A stretch of DNA of 64,000 nucleotides from Nectonema munidae. Taxonomy: Eukaryota > Nematomorpha > Nectonematoida > Nectonematidae. The notes below the pieces were generated by a model. The model was not told where the DNA came from. It did no database searches and worked only from the letters and a program-made list of their open reading frames with translations. The stretch covers positions 682,001-746,000 of the forward strand of contig JAUIRK010000952.1 in NCBI GenBank assembly GCA_030549495.1. The letters are read 5' to 3'. Both the position numbers and the translations under genes were made by a program. Of this stretch, positions 37,650 through 48,259 are shown piece by piece; position 1 is the first letter of the stretch, and each line of letters opens with the position of its first letter.

Positions 37650-38898
37650 TAGGGCGAATAAAGTCAATTTTTTATTTTGTTTTTTAGTTTGTTAGAAACA
37701 AGTATTTATTATATATTTACTTAATTTTCGATTATTTTTTAAATTTTTTAAGGTCAATAAAGTAAATTTTTTTTCTTTTAAAAGTCAATAATTTTTTTTA
37801 TGTCAATTTTTTTTACAAACATTTTTGCTCAAGTTTTTCTCCAATTGTTACAAGATGGGCAAGCTGGCTGAACGCTGCTTCTAACTACTGCGATCACTTA
37901 CCAAAAATAAAAGAAATTGTAAATTTTTTTGAATGCAAAAATGGAATTTTGGTTAAGAAAGAGAAAGCATCAGTTGTTTAAAATGACATAAACAACTGCT
38001 TAACATAAAAGAAAAATATATTCAGTTAGGGCAGTTTGTTGAGTCAACTTCTTTTGGCATAAAAGATGCAGCAAGACTTTTTTACTCTATCAAGTTTGAT
38101 CACGATGATTGTGGAGTTAAAAATTATTTGAATAAAAGGTTTGAAAAGAACGATATTAAAGATATAGAATTGAAAAAGCTAAACATTTCTCCCAGTACTT
38201 ATGCAGAGTTACAAAATTGTCAAGCTACAACTTGTCATGTAGAAAGATCATTTTCGATGTTAAAAAAGCTTCTAGCAAAAGATACAAATTTTTCTTCTAA
38301 TATATTTAATTATTTCCTTGTGTATTTCAATTCTTCTAAATAAAAAAGCTTAAAATAATTTTTAAGTGAATTTTTTAACAAATAAAGTCAATATTTTGAA
38401 GTATATGAGTCGATAACTTTGAAGTTTTTAAGTTTAATTTTGTTCTTTTTATTATTTATAGAAGAAAAAGAGGCCTTAAATGATTTAAAAAGCACTAAAA
38501 ATCAGGGTTGCGGTAGATGAATTTTTCTACATGGAACCGGAGCCCTAAAAATTTAAATACGCCTCCACTAACTGGCTCCGCATGATTCAACCACTCACAT
38601 TTCAAAGACGTTTTTTAGATGAAAGCTAGCGCAAATGTTAATTTCAAGTAAAACACGCGTGTATTCTCTAATCCTAACTGTTTTCTTGGTTATTTTTTAT
38701 TAAATTTTTTAAAAATATACACTTAACTATAAGAGCGTGTTGGGACTCACACCGGAGCTAAAAATTTTTTTTTTCGTGGCTCCGAAACTCTGTTAAAGAC
38801 GCTATCAGGCGTCAGTTCTTTTTTTGCAAGTTTTAAAAACTTTTTTTTTGAAAAAGTCAATATTTTTTGAGTTATTAGGTTAATTTTTGTTCGCCCTA
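37650..38898 (+). mobile_element. hAT element with perfect 8-bp target duplication
   Basis: The ends TAGGGCGAATAAAGTCAA and (reverse complement) TAGGGCGAACAAAAATTAA are inverted, and the flanks are identical: GTCATAAC at 37642-37649 and 38899-38906. The element is 1249 bp and keeps the C-terminal hAT dimerisation region at about 38050-38343 (RLFYSIKFDHDD, then CHVERSFSMLKKLLAKDTNF, ending in TAA). Upstream catalytic parts are missing or degraded. Downstream of the coding end, GGAGCC/GGCTCC-type words near 38510-38800 may be a nested hAT MITE. Confidence 0.85.
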
Positions 38899-39292
38899 GT
38901 CATAACGTAAGCGAAACATTTTAAATCGGCCTTCAATAATAAGCACTGTTTCTACGACAACGCAGGACTATGGAGGCAAAGGCGGAGATTTTAAAGGGAC
39001 GCGAATCGGAATTGGTCATTTTTAAGTATTTTCAATAAAGAAAAAAAAAGTTTAATTTTTGCAAGCTTCCGATTCTGCCTCTTCTTTAGCCAAAAGAATT
39101 TGCAGTCGGAGTCAGAATTTTGTAAGTAATAGGAGTCGGAATCTTTTTATGATAGAATTCAATCCCTTTCTTTTATGTTAAAAAAACATATAATTTTACA
39201 TTGTGTTATATTCGTCCAACTTCCCAGCACTGAGTCAAAGTTCTAGACCCTCCTTAACTCCCCCCCTGATCACTCTTATCTCGGAAGACGGC
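38899..39292. other. non-coding stretch
   Basis: Contains CGGAGTCAGAATTTTG and AGGAGTCGGAATC near 39105-39140, words resembling a hAT end. No gene. Confidence 0.35.
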
Positions 39293-39338
39293 CGCCGGGG
39301 GGGAGAACAAAAATTTTTCCCCTTTTCCTCCCTAAGGG

Positions 39339-39369
<31 letters not shown>

Positions 39370-39566
39370 CTTTCTACCCCCCCTTTTTTTTTTTTTTTTC
39401 CTTAGTTTTTTAAATTTTGTGTTATTTCTAAACATTTTTTTGTTTATATATTTTTCTATTTAAAATATTTTTTTCTAATATTTTTTTAAAATATATACTC
39501 TTTCTTGTCGGTCGGGTGGGGGGGGCGGGCCCCCCCCCCCCCCCTCTTCTCCCCCTTGGGGGGGGT
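39293..39566. repeat. homopolymer cluster (G, T, C runs)
   Basis: Long G, T and C runs alternate, including over 25 T, about 15 T and about 16 C in a row. ORFs read through it are artefacts. Runs of this kind are error-prone in sequencing and assembly. Confidence 0.9.
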
Positions 39567-39730
39567 GTACATTATTTTCAACAAATGATTCGAATTTAGC
39601 TGCTATTGCAGTTTGTAACTTTAGATAGGATCTTGGCTTTTTTTGTGAAAACTTAACCCTTCCAATTGCCCAAATAGAAAATGCTAGCATGTCAAAGGAT
39701 TTGGATATTCAAAGTGACAGTGAGATCAAT
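39567..39730 (-). mobile_element. mariner-like transposase C-terminal fragment
   Basis: The minus strand reads YPNPL, a frame change, then AFSIWAIGRVKFSQKK and LQTAIAAKFESFVENNV. This fits the NPLDFSIW...LKxAIxxxW tail that follows the catalytic region of mariner/Tc1 transposases. It is short and lies just downstream of PSMB4. Assignment is tentative. Confidence 0.4.
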
Positions 39731-39890
39731 GTGAAACTAGTAAGATTAGATTTCTTAGTTCATCATATACTCTGTGATAAATTATATTTGAAGATCATAT
39801 TCCCATTCTTTGGAGAACAAGAGGTTCTTTATAAAGCTTAGAGTTTTATGATGGTAAAGCAAAAAGTAAAATATGAGACACATTATGAAA

Positions 39891-39896
39891 TTTATT
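39891..39896 (-). terminator. AATAAA poly(A) signal of PSMB4
   Basis: AATAAA on the minus strand, about 125 bp after the PSMB4 stop codon at 40022-40020. Confidence 0.4.
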
Positions 39897-40019
39897 TAAA
39901 AAAAAATAACTCCATGTTGAGATTGTAGAAGATTGTAGGTGCAATTGAATTTAATCGTAGCCTCTATTAAAAACAAAAAAAAAGAAGAATTCATCCAAAA
40001 TTTAGTTGATATTAAAATC

Positions 40020-40124
40020 TTACTCAATGAATTTTGCAGTGTTCCACAAACAGCTATCAGAGCTTAATGTGATAGGACCAACCATGCGAGTTCCCCCTTC
40101 TTTGCTGACCGATACAACATCATA
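40020..40124 (-). CDS. PSMB4: PSMB4 last exon
   Basis: Acceptor TTTTCAG precedes TATGATGTTG. It encodes YDVVSVSKEGGTRMVG and the C-terminus WNTAKFIE, then TAA. This matches the FQIATVTEKGVEIEGP...NWDIA tail of human PSMB4. Confidence 0.9.
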   Translation of the reverse strand, partial: YDVVSVSKEGGTRMVGPITLSSDSCLWNTAKFIE

Positions 40125-43100
40125 CTGAAAAGTGCAAAATTTTTATTATGAAGTAATACTTTAATTTATGACTATGAACATCAGCATCGATTTTATCAAA
40201 AGTATAACAATATATTTTAGAAAGTAAAAAATAGTGATTCTAAAACTAGCAATGGGCTCTTAAGAATATCACGATTATAAAAATCGTTCACAATATTTGC
40301 AATTCAGCGATTTCATTTCAGCTTCATATAATAAATCATTAAAATTTAATTTAAATGATTCTATAATAATTTTAAATAAAACTATGACATTTTTCCGAAC
40401 GCCTTTATGAAACATTTTTTTTGCTCGACTATGGTCCATTATTAATCAAAAATAAGCGTTATAAGCTATCCTATTATGTTCATGATGAATGCAAAAAAGA
40501 TGAGGAAAAAGATTTTTACATCTCATTATTAATATATCATATGTAATAAATTCTACGAAAATCAAACTATTTTGCTAAAGGAATTTTAATGGTATTTAGG
40601 GCAGTACTTGCCAAATTATGGGGCACACCCTTGAGGACAGGGGTGGCAAAACTACGGCCCGCCGAGATTTTAATATTTAATACCATTGGGCGTTAATTTA
40701 CTATCAATAGTGCAAACAATTTTGATTGGCTGAAATTTTTTAGATATTCAAACAACTGGATCATAATACAGTTCAAACAATTTTCCCTAAAAAGGCTTAC
40801 TATTCCTTTCTTGTGTATTAATTTTCACCATTGAGTTCGTATTTTTAATTTTGAAGAATGACATTCCTTATATTTGATTTATATGAATTATTTCAAGTCT
40901 TTAATAAACGTGAATCTGATATTTATTTTTAAAAGAAGTTTTAAAAATAGGAAATTTTTATTAATTGAAATTTTTTTTTATTTTTATCAAATTAAGATTT
41001 TGATGAATAAAAATAAATCAATAAAATTTCAATGAAATTATACCTTAGAACTTTTTTAAACATTAACAAAAAACACATTGTTCATTTCTTTAATTGTTAT
41101 TTTATGTATTGTCCATTAAAATTATACCATGAGGCAGGGTCAGCATTAGGCCCATGCAACCTATGCGGCCGCAGTGGGCCCCGCGCTTCTCATTTTTCAT
41201 TTTGATGATATATTGTATGATTTCGCTAAATGCAAAGTTCGAAAAGTAAAGTTACTTTGATCGTCATTTTGTGTTAATGAAAAAGTAATAAAACAAATTC
41301 ATTTTTGTTTTTTTCAAAATCTTATTTCTCATTTTTAATCTTTTTTCCTACCCACACTGGGCCCCTCGCAATCCATTTTTCATAGGGCCCCGCGAACACT
41401 AGGGCCGGCCCTGCCATGAGGCCCCTTAAAATTGAAAATTTTATAAATCAAGCCCTATCAGGACAAAATTTGATCGCCCAGTTCAGTGAGGAGCGTAAGA
41501 TAAACTCATATGGCGTAGATAAGATGAAAGAATGAAGCAAAATGAATAAACATATAGTTTTTGTCAAAGTACCGAAAATAAAAACACAAAAAATTATTTT
41601 TCATTTATTATTTTCAATAATTTCAGTTAAAAAGTTTTTAAATATATGTCTATAAATTAAACAAAGTTTGTTTAATTTTAAAAATATCATCCCAAAGATA
41701 TCATTCCTTTCTCAAGGAAATATCTTTATGAAACAAGATTTCCAACACCTATTTCGATAAAACCGAAGCAAGGAAATTTAACGGAAGTTCAAAGTAAACT
41801 TTTCAAGAGGAAACCATTTATTCATCTCACGCACAAATGAAAACCCATATGATTTTCCAATATTTTATATAATACATTCTTTATATATCACTCAATATTG
41901 GTATAAAAAACTATGCTAATGATTCAAGTCTTTTAAATTTAATAAAGGGGTATCATGTATTTTTAAACTAAAAAGGGCCTTTTGAGAGGAAAAGTTCTGC
42001 AAACCGTGATATAGGAGGAACGCAAGTTGTTTTAAAATTCAACAAAAATTGACCAGAAGAGTTTTAAAAAATGGCCTTTATTCGCAAAAAGATGACACAA
42101 AAAAGGTATTCTATTATCACTTTTTACAATGAATTATTTATTAACATTATTATTGCTGTAAGAGAATTTAAAAATATGCCTTAATTTTCAGGGCACATGT
42201 GTGAGGTGTAAAATAACGAGACATGAAATAGTAATGGATACACTTTGATTACTTTCCATGTTCTAATATCTTACTTGACGACATCATTCAAAAGTAAAAA
42301 TAAGTTTTCTTTTTTATTTCAAAGATCTAAATACATTCTATTCAAATAATTATAAAAATGAAATATATTTCAAATGGCACGTGAACTCTTCAGCACGCCA
42401 TTTCAAAACTGTTAAAACTTGATCCTGTTAAGTGGGTTTGTCACAAAAAAAAATACGAGCACATGATTGGTCTGTCGTATTCAAATTATACAGGGAGTCG
42501 TGAGAGCATTATGTTTGCTCAAACTAACTTGAGAATTAGTTACAATAAATATTTTATCGGATGAATGAGGTTTGACTGCATAACCAATGAATTATTTCTA
42601 TTCAAGATTTTTATATTGTCTTTAGAAGACAGAGACATTTTTGACCTTGGAACACTTTATACTGGACCGGCCCAACCAATAATTCCGTTCCTTTAAAGAT
42701 TTACAAAAAAAGATCTTTTTTAGGGTCATCGTATGAAACCTCCCATTGGTTAGAGTATTGTAGCATATCTAGCGAAAAGGCTTTATGTTATTAATGCATT
42801 TGTTTCTGTACTAAAACACCCAAATATGAAAGAGCATTTGTGACGATCGGCTTCAATAATAATTGGCCGAAAGAAATAAGGTGGGGCTTAATTAAACATG
42901 CGATGCATAGTGATCACCATCTCTCCATGTTCAGATTGGAAAATCCAAAACAAGTAAAATTAGGCATAACGTGTTCTATTCATTAAATTTTGGATCCTGA
43001 TAGCAAGTTTGAGTGGATCAAAAACAAAAACTATTTGAATTCTTTGATGAATCAAAGAAATGCAAGAGTTTGAAAAAGCTAATGATGAGAGATTTTTGTC

Positions 43101-46100
43101 TAGTTGAGTAAAAAGGTAGTGAGTTTGGGTTTGAGAGATATCTAAGAAAATGATTTTATAAAATTTTTTTTAACTTATAAATAATTAAAAAAGTTAGCCG
43201 AGTCCAAAATTGGTGCATCTTTTTTGCTGCAGGTTTCTAAAGAAAGGTAAAAAGTTTGGGCGAAAATGACGGGAACATATCGAACAAATATTTATAAAAC
43301 TTTATAAGGCTGGAAAAGAATTGTCATTTGGTTGGAGCAGTGCCCGCGCTAAAGCTAAATTTCAAGGGGGGCTGAAATGGGGCAAAGAAACACATTTGCA
43401 AAAAATTTATTTCCTATATTACTTTGCTGAAAAGCATGAAGTACTTCTGTGTAAAAACCTATAGAAATCTCATATTATACATACACATACACCAGCATTT
43501 ATATAAGATTATTGTGTACAATTTTTGCTTATTTATTTTTCCTTTAAAAAGTGCATGGGGCAAAACCAAAAATTTTAGGGGGGGGGGGGGGCAAAGATTA
43601 ATACAGGGGAGGGGGGCACATGCCCCAAAGCGCGGGAACCTGGTTGGAGAGGGATGGACATTTGATTTTGACAAAGAATAAAATGAAAATCGACCTCATT
43701 GGAGGAAGCACAATTTCTCACGTACAACAACTTCATGCATCTTTCAACAAGTTCAAAAGCTTTATCTTCACTCATCACGCTTCCCTTTTCCAACTCAGAT
43801 GAAATTAAGGGCTAAAAAATGATACAGTACAGAAAAGTCAAATCACTTATTATCAAAGTGACCAATCAGAAAAAAGAGTACACGTTCAAATCCCTTCTTT
43901 CTATAATAATTAAACCATTTCACCATAACGTCAGTTTTAGCTAACGCAGACGCTTTGTTGATTTAAAGTACTTTTTTTTATTAAATAACTTAATCTCGTC
44001 TGATTTTTTTGGGAAGAAATGGGTCAAACTGCTAATGATTTTGAATTATTATCAGACAGAAGGGTATAGGCAATTGAAGTTTGAATTTCGATAAAAAATT
44101 TCTGAGACAGGACCGATTCACATGGAAAACAAAAATATGTATCAGTCTAATTAATATTAGCTGAACTTAGAGAAAAATAGAAACCAAAAAATAGCAAACT
44201 CTATTTAGAAATATATAAGATATGAATTATATAAATTATATTAAAAATTAATATTTTAATCCTTTGAGGACTAGTGCGACACCAGTGTCCCAAGAAATGA
44301 AAATCGCCTGCTTTAGATATATAAAATTGCATTGAAAAATAAAGCAGACGATTAGTCTTCAAAATTTTAGTCCTTAAGGGCTAAATTCTTTTTAATTAAA
44401 TTTTCGTTTTAAAATTTGTGTTTACTAGTTCAAGAAATTTAGAAGTTTGGCGACAACTGGTAACATCTCCTTCGCTCTTTATATCAAACGGATACATTTG
44501 TGAATCAAAAAAGACATGCTAATGTTCACACTGCTCTGAGAAACGGTTTATCATAATTTTGAACACTACTCGTCTGCTTTCTTTTTTAATGGAATTTTAT
44601 ATGTTTATAACAGAAAAATTTACATTACTTGCATCAAAGGGTTTAGAAAAGGGTGTTTGACATCTAAACATTGATTTTTGTCTAATGATGTAAAATACGC
44701 CAATAAAACAGATATTTGAAACGTTTGATAACAATATTTTATACTTTGGCAAGACATAAGTTGCGTTCTAAAAATTTTTAAATATATATTAATATCATTT
44801 TGTATTCAATATCAATTATTATCAAGATAAAAATACATTCAATATAAAAATATATGCAACCTCTATAAGAACTCAATTTATTTTGAATAATTTATGGTAA
44901 CTATATAAATATATAGTTATAAATTTTGGATAGCAAAAATTTTTTAATTCTCCTTCCACTATTCGGAAGCTAGCAAACTATATATTTTATAAGTGGTGTT
45001 TCGTTTAAAACGCTTTGAGGACCCATAATTTTTGGCAAAGCTCCGGAGGCATTTTATATGACTCTGTGCTGCGCCAAGATAATTATATTTAAATGTAAGG
45101 TTTTGAATTGGCAAATTTAGTTAACTTCTCGTTATTGAAATTTCACAAAATTTGGTATATGTTCATTTTCCATGTACAAAAATAATGTATTAAAATTTCA
45201 AGACATTTCAATGAATATTTCTTATAGCATGGAACAAAATTAAGTGGACTGTAATAATTAGTAAAATTTAGATTTAAAAAGATATTTTGGTATTACCCTT
45301 TCGTGAACAGAAAAAGCAGACGATATTTATTAAAAAGCAGAAGATTCCTATACAAAATTATTTGAAAAAGCAGACGAAGGTAAAATTGTGTATGTATCAT
45401 ATATGATACACTGGTCACGAAAGGGTTAAGGTATAATTAACAAATTACAGTAAAACTCAAACAAAATATACAGGCTAGGGTAGCGGTTGCCAACAGGTGT
45501 GCCTCAGCTCTTTATTCCTTTAAATGACTTTTCTTAAAAAAAAACTTTCCTATATATAAAATTATATATAAAAATTAAACATAAAATTAAAAAAATTTTT
45601 TTTTTTGTTATATTTAAGATTTTTACTATTGTTATAGTAATAGTTATATTTTAAGATAAAATGAAAAAAAATTCTCAAAGTTTTTTGTTTTATGAATTAT
45701 GATCGATCTCAATAAGTATGGATAGTTTTTGATTTTCTCAAAATTTTGGCAATAAAACTAAGACTATGAAAATTAAGTTAAGCCAATTTTATCTCAACTT
45801 ATACAATTTGTTTTATTCTTACATTATCTCTTATATTTTTACTAGTGACGTATCGGATATCCGCATAGGCATCGGACAAAAATTTCCAACATTCTCTTAA
45901 CATTTTCATCCGCGGATTATTTAAATTTCGTCCACAATTTTAAAACATTTTTCCTTTTTTTATATATCACAAAGTATTTTTCGAATTTTCAAGTTTTCTT
46001 CATCCAAAATTTTTATGACATCTTCTCTCCAAATTTCTAAGAAGTGTAAAAATTGCGTTTGCTTAGAATAACAATTATGATATTCGTATCCGCATCTGCT

Positions 46101-48259
46101 AGAAAAATTAAGTCTGACATCTGGATTCGCTAATTACTAATAAGTCAAACAGCGAAAAGCGCTTCTTCCGATTCATCCGTTAGCCTCAGAATTCGTCATG
46201 TTTTTTGAGAACACATTTCCGTTTGGCAGAAGTTTTTGCTTTGATAAAATCCGATAGTCTCGAAGATCCGACATTTTTTTTACAAGAACCGAATGTGGAG
46301 GAAAAACTTGGCTTCACGGTATAATGCATTTTGTATGAAATGTTTTTTTATAATAATTTTTGTTAAGTTATATTTACGCAAATATTATATAAATATAAGT
46401 ATAATAATTTAATACCTTTGCAATGTGCTGAGCAAATTGTGTAGCAACAATTTGATTCTCGAAGCCTATGCCATACATGTCGACATAGCCTAGAAACCTG
46501 TAGGATAAAAAAAAGTTGGGAATTGACTAAAAAAAAATTATTTTTAAATGGTAAAATACGGTGTTCCAGAGTGCGTTAATCCACCAATCACCAGTGAATT
46601 CCATAACGGGTTTATCTTTGTTCTCCTAAGAATAAAATAAAGTTAATCCATTAAGTCCGCAACATTATCATTGATGACGAAATAGCGCATGCAGTATGAT
46701 CACGTAAATTACAGTAACGCCTGCATTGCTCTTTTTATCTACATAACTTAATTTAGTTATAGAAATACAGTAGCTTTACCTATAAAACGAATTCCGTTTA
46801 TAACGAAAGATTTTATTGGTTGCTTCAAAACTAGGACACATTTTCTGAAAACTCTAGTTTTAACGAAGAAATTTTTCGAAAAAATATTTTTATTAAAAAT
46901 TTAAATAATAAAATCTATAGGTATTCATTTTATTCAATAAAATTTTTATCTTTTTACTTTTGAACTTGGCTCGGATACACAGAATGTCCATTATAAGGAA
47001 TTCGATTTATAGGTCTCGAGAAATTCGTTATGACTCCAAGTCCAAATACAATAAGCCTCAAAGTCTGATAAGTCAAAATTCCGCTTTATTCAAAATCAAA
47101 TGGCAGGCCCAGTCACAAACGTATCTAACACATGTTAAATCCCTCTTTTAACACAAAAGTCAGTTAAGACGAAATTTCGTTTAACTGCAAATAAGTCATA
47201 TGTGTTTTGATGTCAGCTTACATGCTTTGAACTTGGATAAACTCGAACTTCAATTATTCTCAATAACAATTTTCCATGCTATCTGTGAATTATGAAAAAA
47301 TCAATAGAAGTGTGAAGCACATATGTGTTCATTCAGTTCCTTGTACAACATTCTCAGCACTGAGACATTTGCAGCACTAATAAACGGCTTTGATTTATTG
47401 TGACATGATTTATTATTGCCTTAAGCTGGGAAGCCTGAAGTGTCGACATTTTTTTCCATGTAATCTATCGTATTTTGGCATATGATCTTTCCTATTCTTT
47501 TTTATAAGATAAAATATATTCCCACTTTTTCTCCTTTAATTTGAGCATGGGAAGTATCCCAGAATAGTCCTGATCAAAAATGCATTCATTTAAATAAATT
47601 AGAAACATTCTATTGAATAACTTTAAGTTATTGAGACTGTCCTTAAAAAATCAGCCGCAAACCCCTATATTTGAATATGTAAACTGACTCTGACTCCATG
47701 ACCCTCGTGTTGACTATTATTCGAATATAGAACTTAACTAACTACAACATCTATTATTAGATACAAATACTTAACATGTTTATTATAAAATTTGATTAGA
47801 ATCGATGGCAGAATCAGTGAACAAATTACATCCCAGTAAAAAAATATTTCCATATTAACTAAGTGATGGAATAAATAGTAAAATGTATTTACCTATGGTA
47901 CAGGAATCGGGTAAGATAGGTGTGCCATTCTTTAGCATCATAGACTTTATCATCGTTTTCTATATCATCTCTCACCCTTAAAAGTGGGGGAGAAAATGTG
48001 ATGAAATTTGTGAAAGAATGCATAGAAACGGAAAAAAGTATCGTTCTCTCACGTTTGAAGATTAACGGTAGCGATGATGTGTTGGAAATCTGCAACATCA
48101 CCTGCAAACGCTAAAACGGTAAGAGGATTGATCTTGGTGATTCTCGAAAACTTTTTGTAGCGCGTCCACTTGCCGTAATTGATAGAATTGTCGGCTGCAA
48201 TAACTATTCCATTGCCATATACGAATCCTAAAATTGCAGTCCCAGATGACGATGGCGAA
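40020..48259 (-). CDS. PSMB4: proteasome subunit beta type-4, multi-exon
   Basis: Beta-7 ring subunit of the 20S proteasome, a structural (non-proteolytic) beta subunit in cytosol and nucleus. Six minus-strand exons join in frame with GT-AG introns: 48259-48053, 47976-47893, 46625-46560, 46497-46416, 43811-43695 and 40124-40020. They decode about 219 residues, the length of the mature human subunit. Landmarks: GIVIAAD, AGDVADFQ, NPLWNSLVIGG, FLGYVDMYGIGFE, ELVERCMKLLYVRN, and MVGPITLSSDSCLWNTAKF at the end. Human counterparts are GVVIAAD, SGDYADFQ, NPLWNTMVIGG, FLGYVDMLGVAYE and DLVERCMRVLYYRD. Two introns are tiny (62 and 76 bp) and the others are 1.3-3.6 kb, loaded with MITEs. The pro-peptide exon upstream is not certain. 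No exon is interrupted by a stop, so the gene looks functional though divergent. Confidence 0.92.
41135..41413. mobile_element. hAT MITE with perfect 8-bp target duplication
   Basis: 279 bp flanked by CCATGAGG at 41127-41134 and 41414-41421. The ends are CAGGGTCAGCATTAGGCCC and (reverse complement) CAGGGCCGGCCCTAGTG, with inner GGGCCCC blocks inverted near both ends. No coding capacity. It lies inside the last PSMB4 intron. Confidence 0.92.
43338..43641. mobile_element. hAT MITE with 8-bp target duplication next to a PSMB4 exon
   Basis: 304 bp flanked by GGTTGGAG at 43330-43337 and 43642-43649. The ends are CAGTGCCCGCGCT and (reverse complement) AGGTTCCCGCGCT. A G run lies inside. In the gene's orientation it begins about 45 bp after the exon 5 splice donor. 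Confidence 0.88.
43695..43811 (-). CDS. PSMB4: PSMB4 exon 5
   Basis: 39 codons, phase 0 at both ends, acceptor TTTTTTAG and donor AATGAG|GTCGAT. It encodes PLISSELEKGSVMSED and ELVERCMKLLYVRNCASSNE. An ORF continuing past the donor into MITE sequence is intronic read-through. Confidence 0.9.
44260..44380. mobile_element. piggyBac-type MITE, copy 5 (second subfamily)
   Basis: TTAA (44256-44259), then CCTTTGAGGACTAGTG. The other end, read inverted, is CCCTTAAGGACTAAAAT, followed by CTAA, a mutated TTAA. The interior has AAATCGCCTGCTTTA and AAAGCAGACGATTAG in opposite orientations. Relatives lie at 12031-12415 and about 14309. Confidence 0.7.
45296..45425. mobile_element. piggyBac-type MITE, copy 6
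   Basis: 130 bp with ends CCCTTTCGTGAAC and (reverse complement) CCCTTTCGTGACC. TTAA follows at 45426-45429; the left flank is TTA. The interior carries AAAAAGCAGACGATATT, AAAAAGCAGAAGATTC and AAAAAGCAGACGAAGG. Confidence 0.85.
46416..46497 (-). CDS. PSMB4: PSMB4 exon 4
   Basis: 82 bp, acceptor TCCTACAG and donor GCAAAG|GTATTA. It encodes FLGYVDMYGIGFENQIVAT then QFAQHIAK; its first base completes a Pro codon from exon 3. Confidence 0.92.
46560..46625 (-). CDS. PSMB4: PSMB4 exon 3
   Basis: 66 bp, acceptor TTCTTAG and donor ACACC|GTATTT. It encodes RTKINPLWNSLVIGGLTHSG, matching human SKMNPLWNTMVIGGYADG. The intron to exon 4 is only 62 bp. Confidence 0.92.
46626..47892 (-). other. PSMB4 intron (1.3 kb)
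   Basis: Contains the pogo-like element at 46768-47187 and otherwise AT-rich sequence. Confidence 0.8.
46768..47187. mobile_element. pogo/Tigger-like MITE
   Basis: Starts after TA with CAGTAGCTTTACCTATAAAA then CGAATTCCGTTTATAACGAA, and ends with GTTAAGACGAAATTTCGTTTAACTG. The CAG...CTG termini and repeated AACGAA/TTCGTT words are typical of pogo-type ends. The right TA is not preserved. Non-coding. Confidence 0.5.
47893..47976 (-). CDS. PSMB4: PSMB4 exon 2
   Basis: 84 bp, acceptor CTTTTAAG and donor CATAG|GTAAAT. It encodes VRDDIENDDKVYDAKEWHTY then LTRFLYH, matching the human SPRAIHSWLTRAMYSRR region. A longer ORF here reads through the 76-bp intron and is not the real frame across it. 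Confidence 0.9.
48053..48259 (-). CDS. PSMB4: PSMB4 exon 1 of the mapped set
   Basis: 207 bp, acceptor AATGTATTTAG and donor CAAAC|GTGAGA. It encodes SPSSSGTAILGFVYGNGIV, then IAADNSINYGKWTRYKKF, TVLAFAGDVADFQHIIAT and VNLQ. The TAILGFVYGNGIVIAAD string corresponds to the start of the mature beta-type fold (TSVLGVKFEGGVVIAAD in human). Confidence 0.92.

Larger units (their letters stand above)
40125..43694 (-). other. PSMB4 intron (3.6 kb)
   Basis: Donor AATGAG|GTCGAT and acceptor TTTTCAG. Contents: a hAT left end at 40638 (CAGGGGTGGCAAAACTACGG), the hAT MITEs at 41135-41413 and 43338-43641, and otherwise AT-rich sequence. A string near 42450-42500 has a relative near 18430. No nested gene was recognised. 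Confidence 0.8.
43812..46415 (-). other. PSMB4 intron (2.6 kb)
   Basis: Holds two piggyBac-type MITEs (44260-44380 and 45296-45425), a related remnant at about 44441-44645 (TTTGGCGACAACTGG, CTCGTCTGCTTTC), a hAT-like end near 45480 (AGCGGTTGCCAACAGGTGTG) and TATCGGATATCCGCAT words near 45850-46140 of an unclassified repeat. No gene. Confidence 0.75.

Noticed and set aside
39203-39463. 86-codon Phe/Leu-rich ORF
   Set aside because: Driven by poly-T and poly-C runs.
43575-43793. 72-codon minus-strand ORF taken as a complete gene
   Set aside because: Its first part is PSMB4 exon 5. The rest reads past the splice donor into a hAT MITE.
47889-48107. 72-codon minus-strand ORF taken as a gene
   Set aside because: It reads through the 76-bp intron. 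The true exons 1 and 2 of PSMB4 flank that intron.
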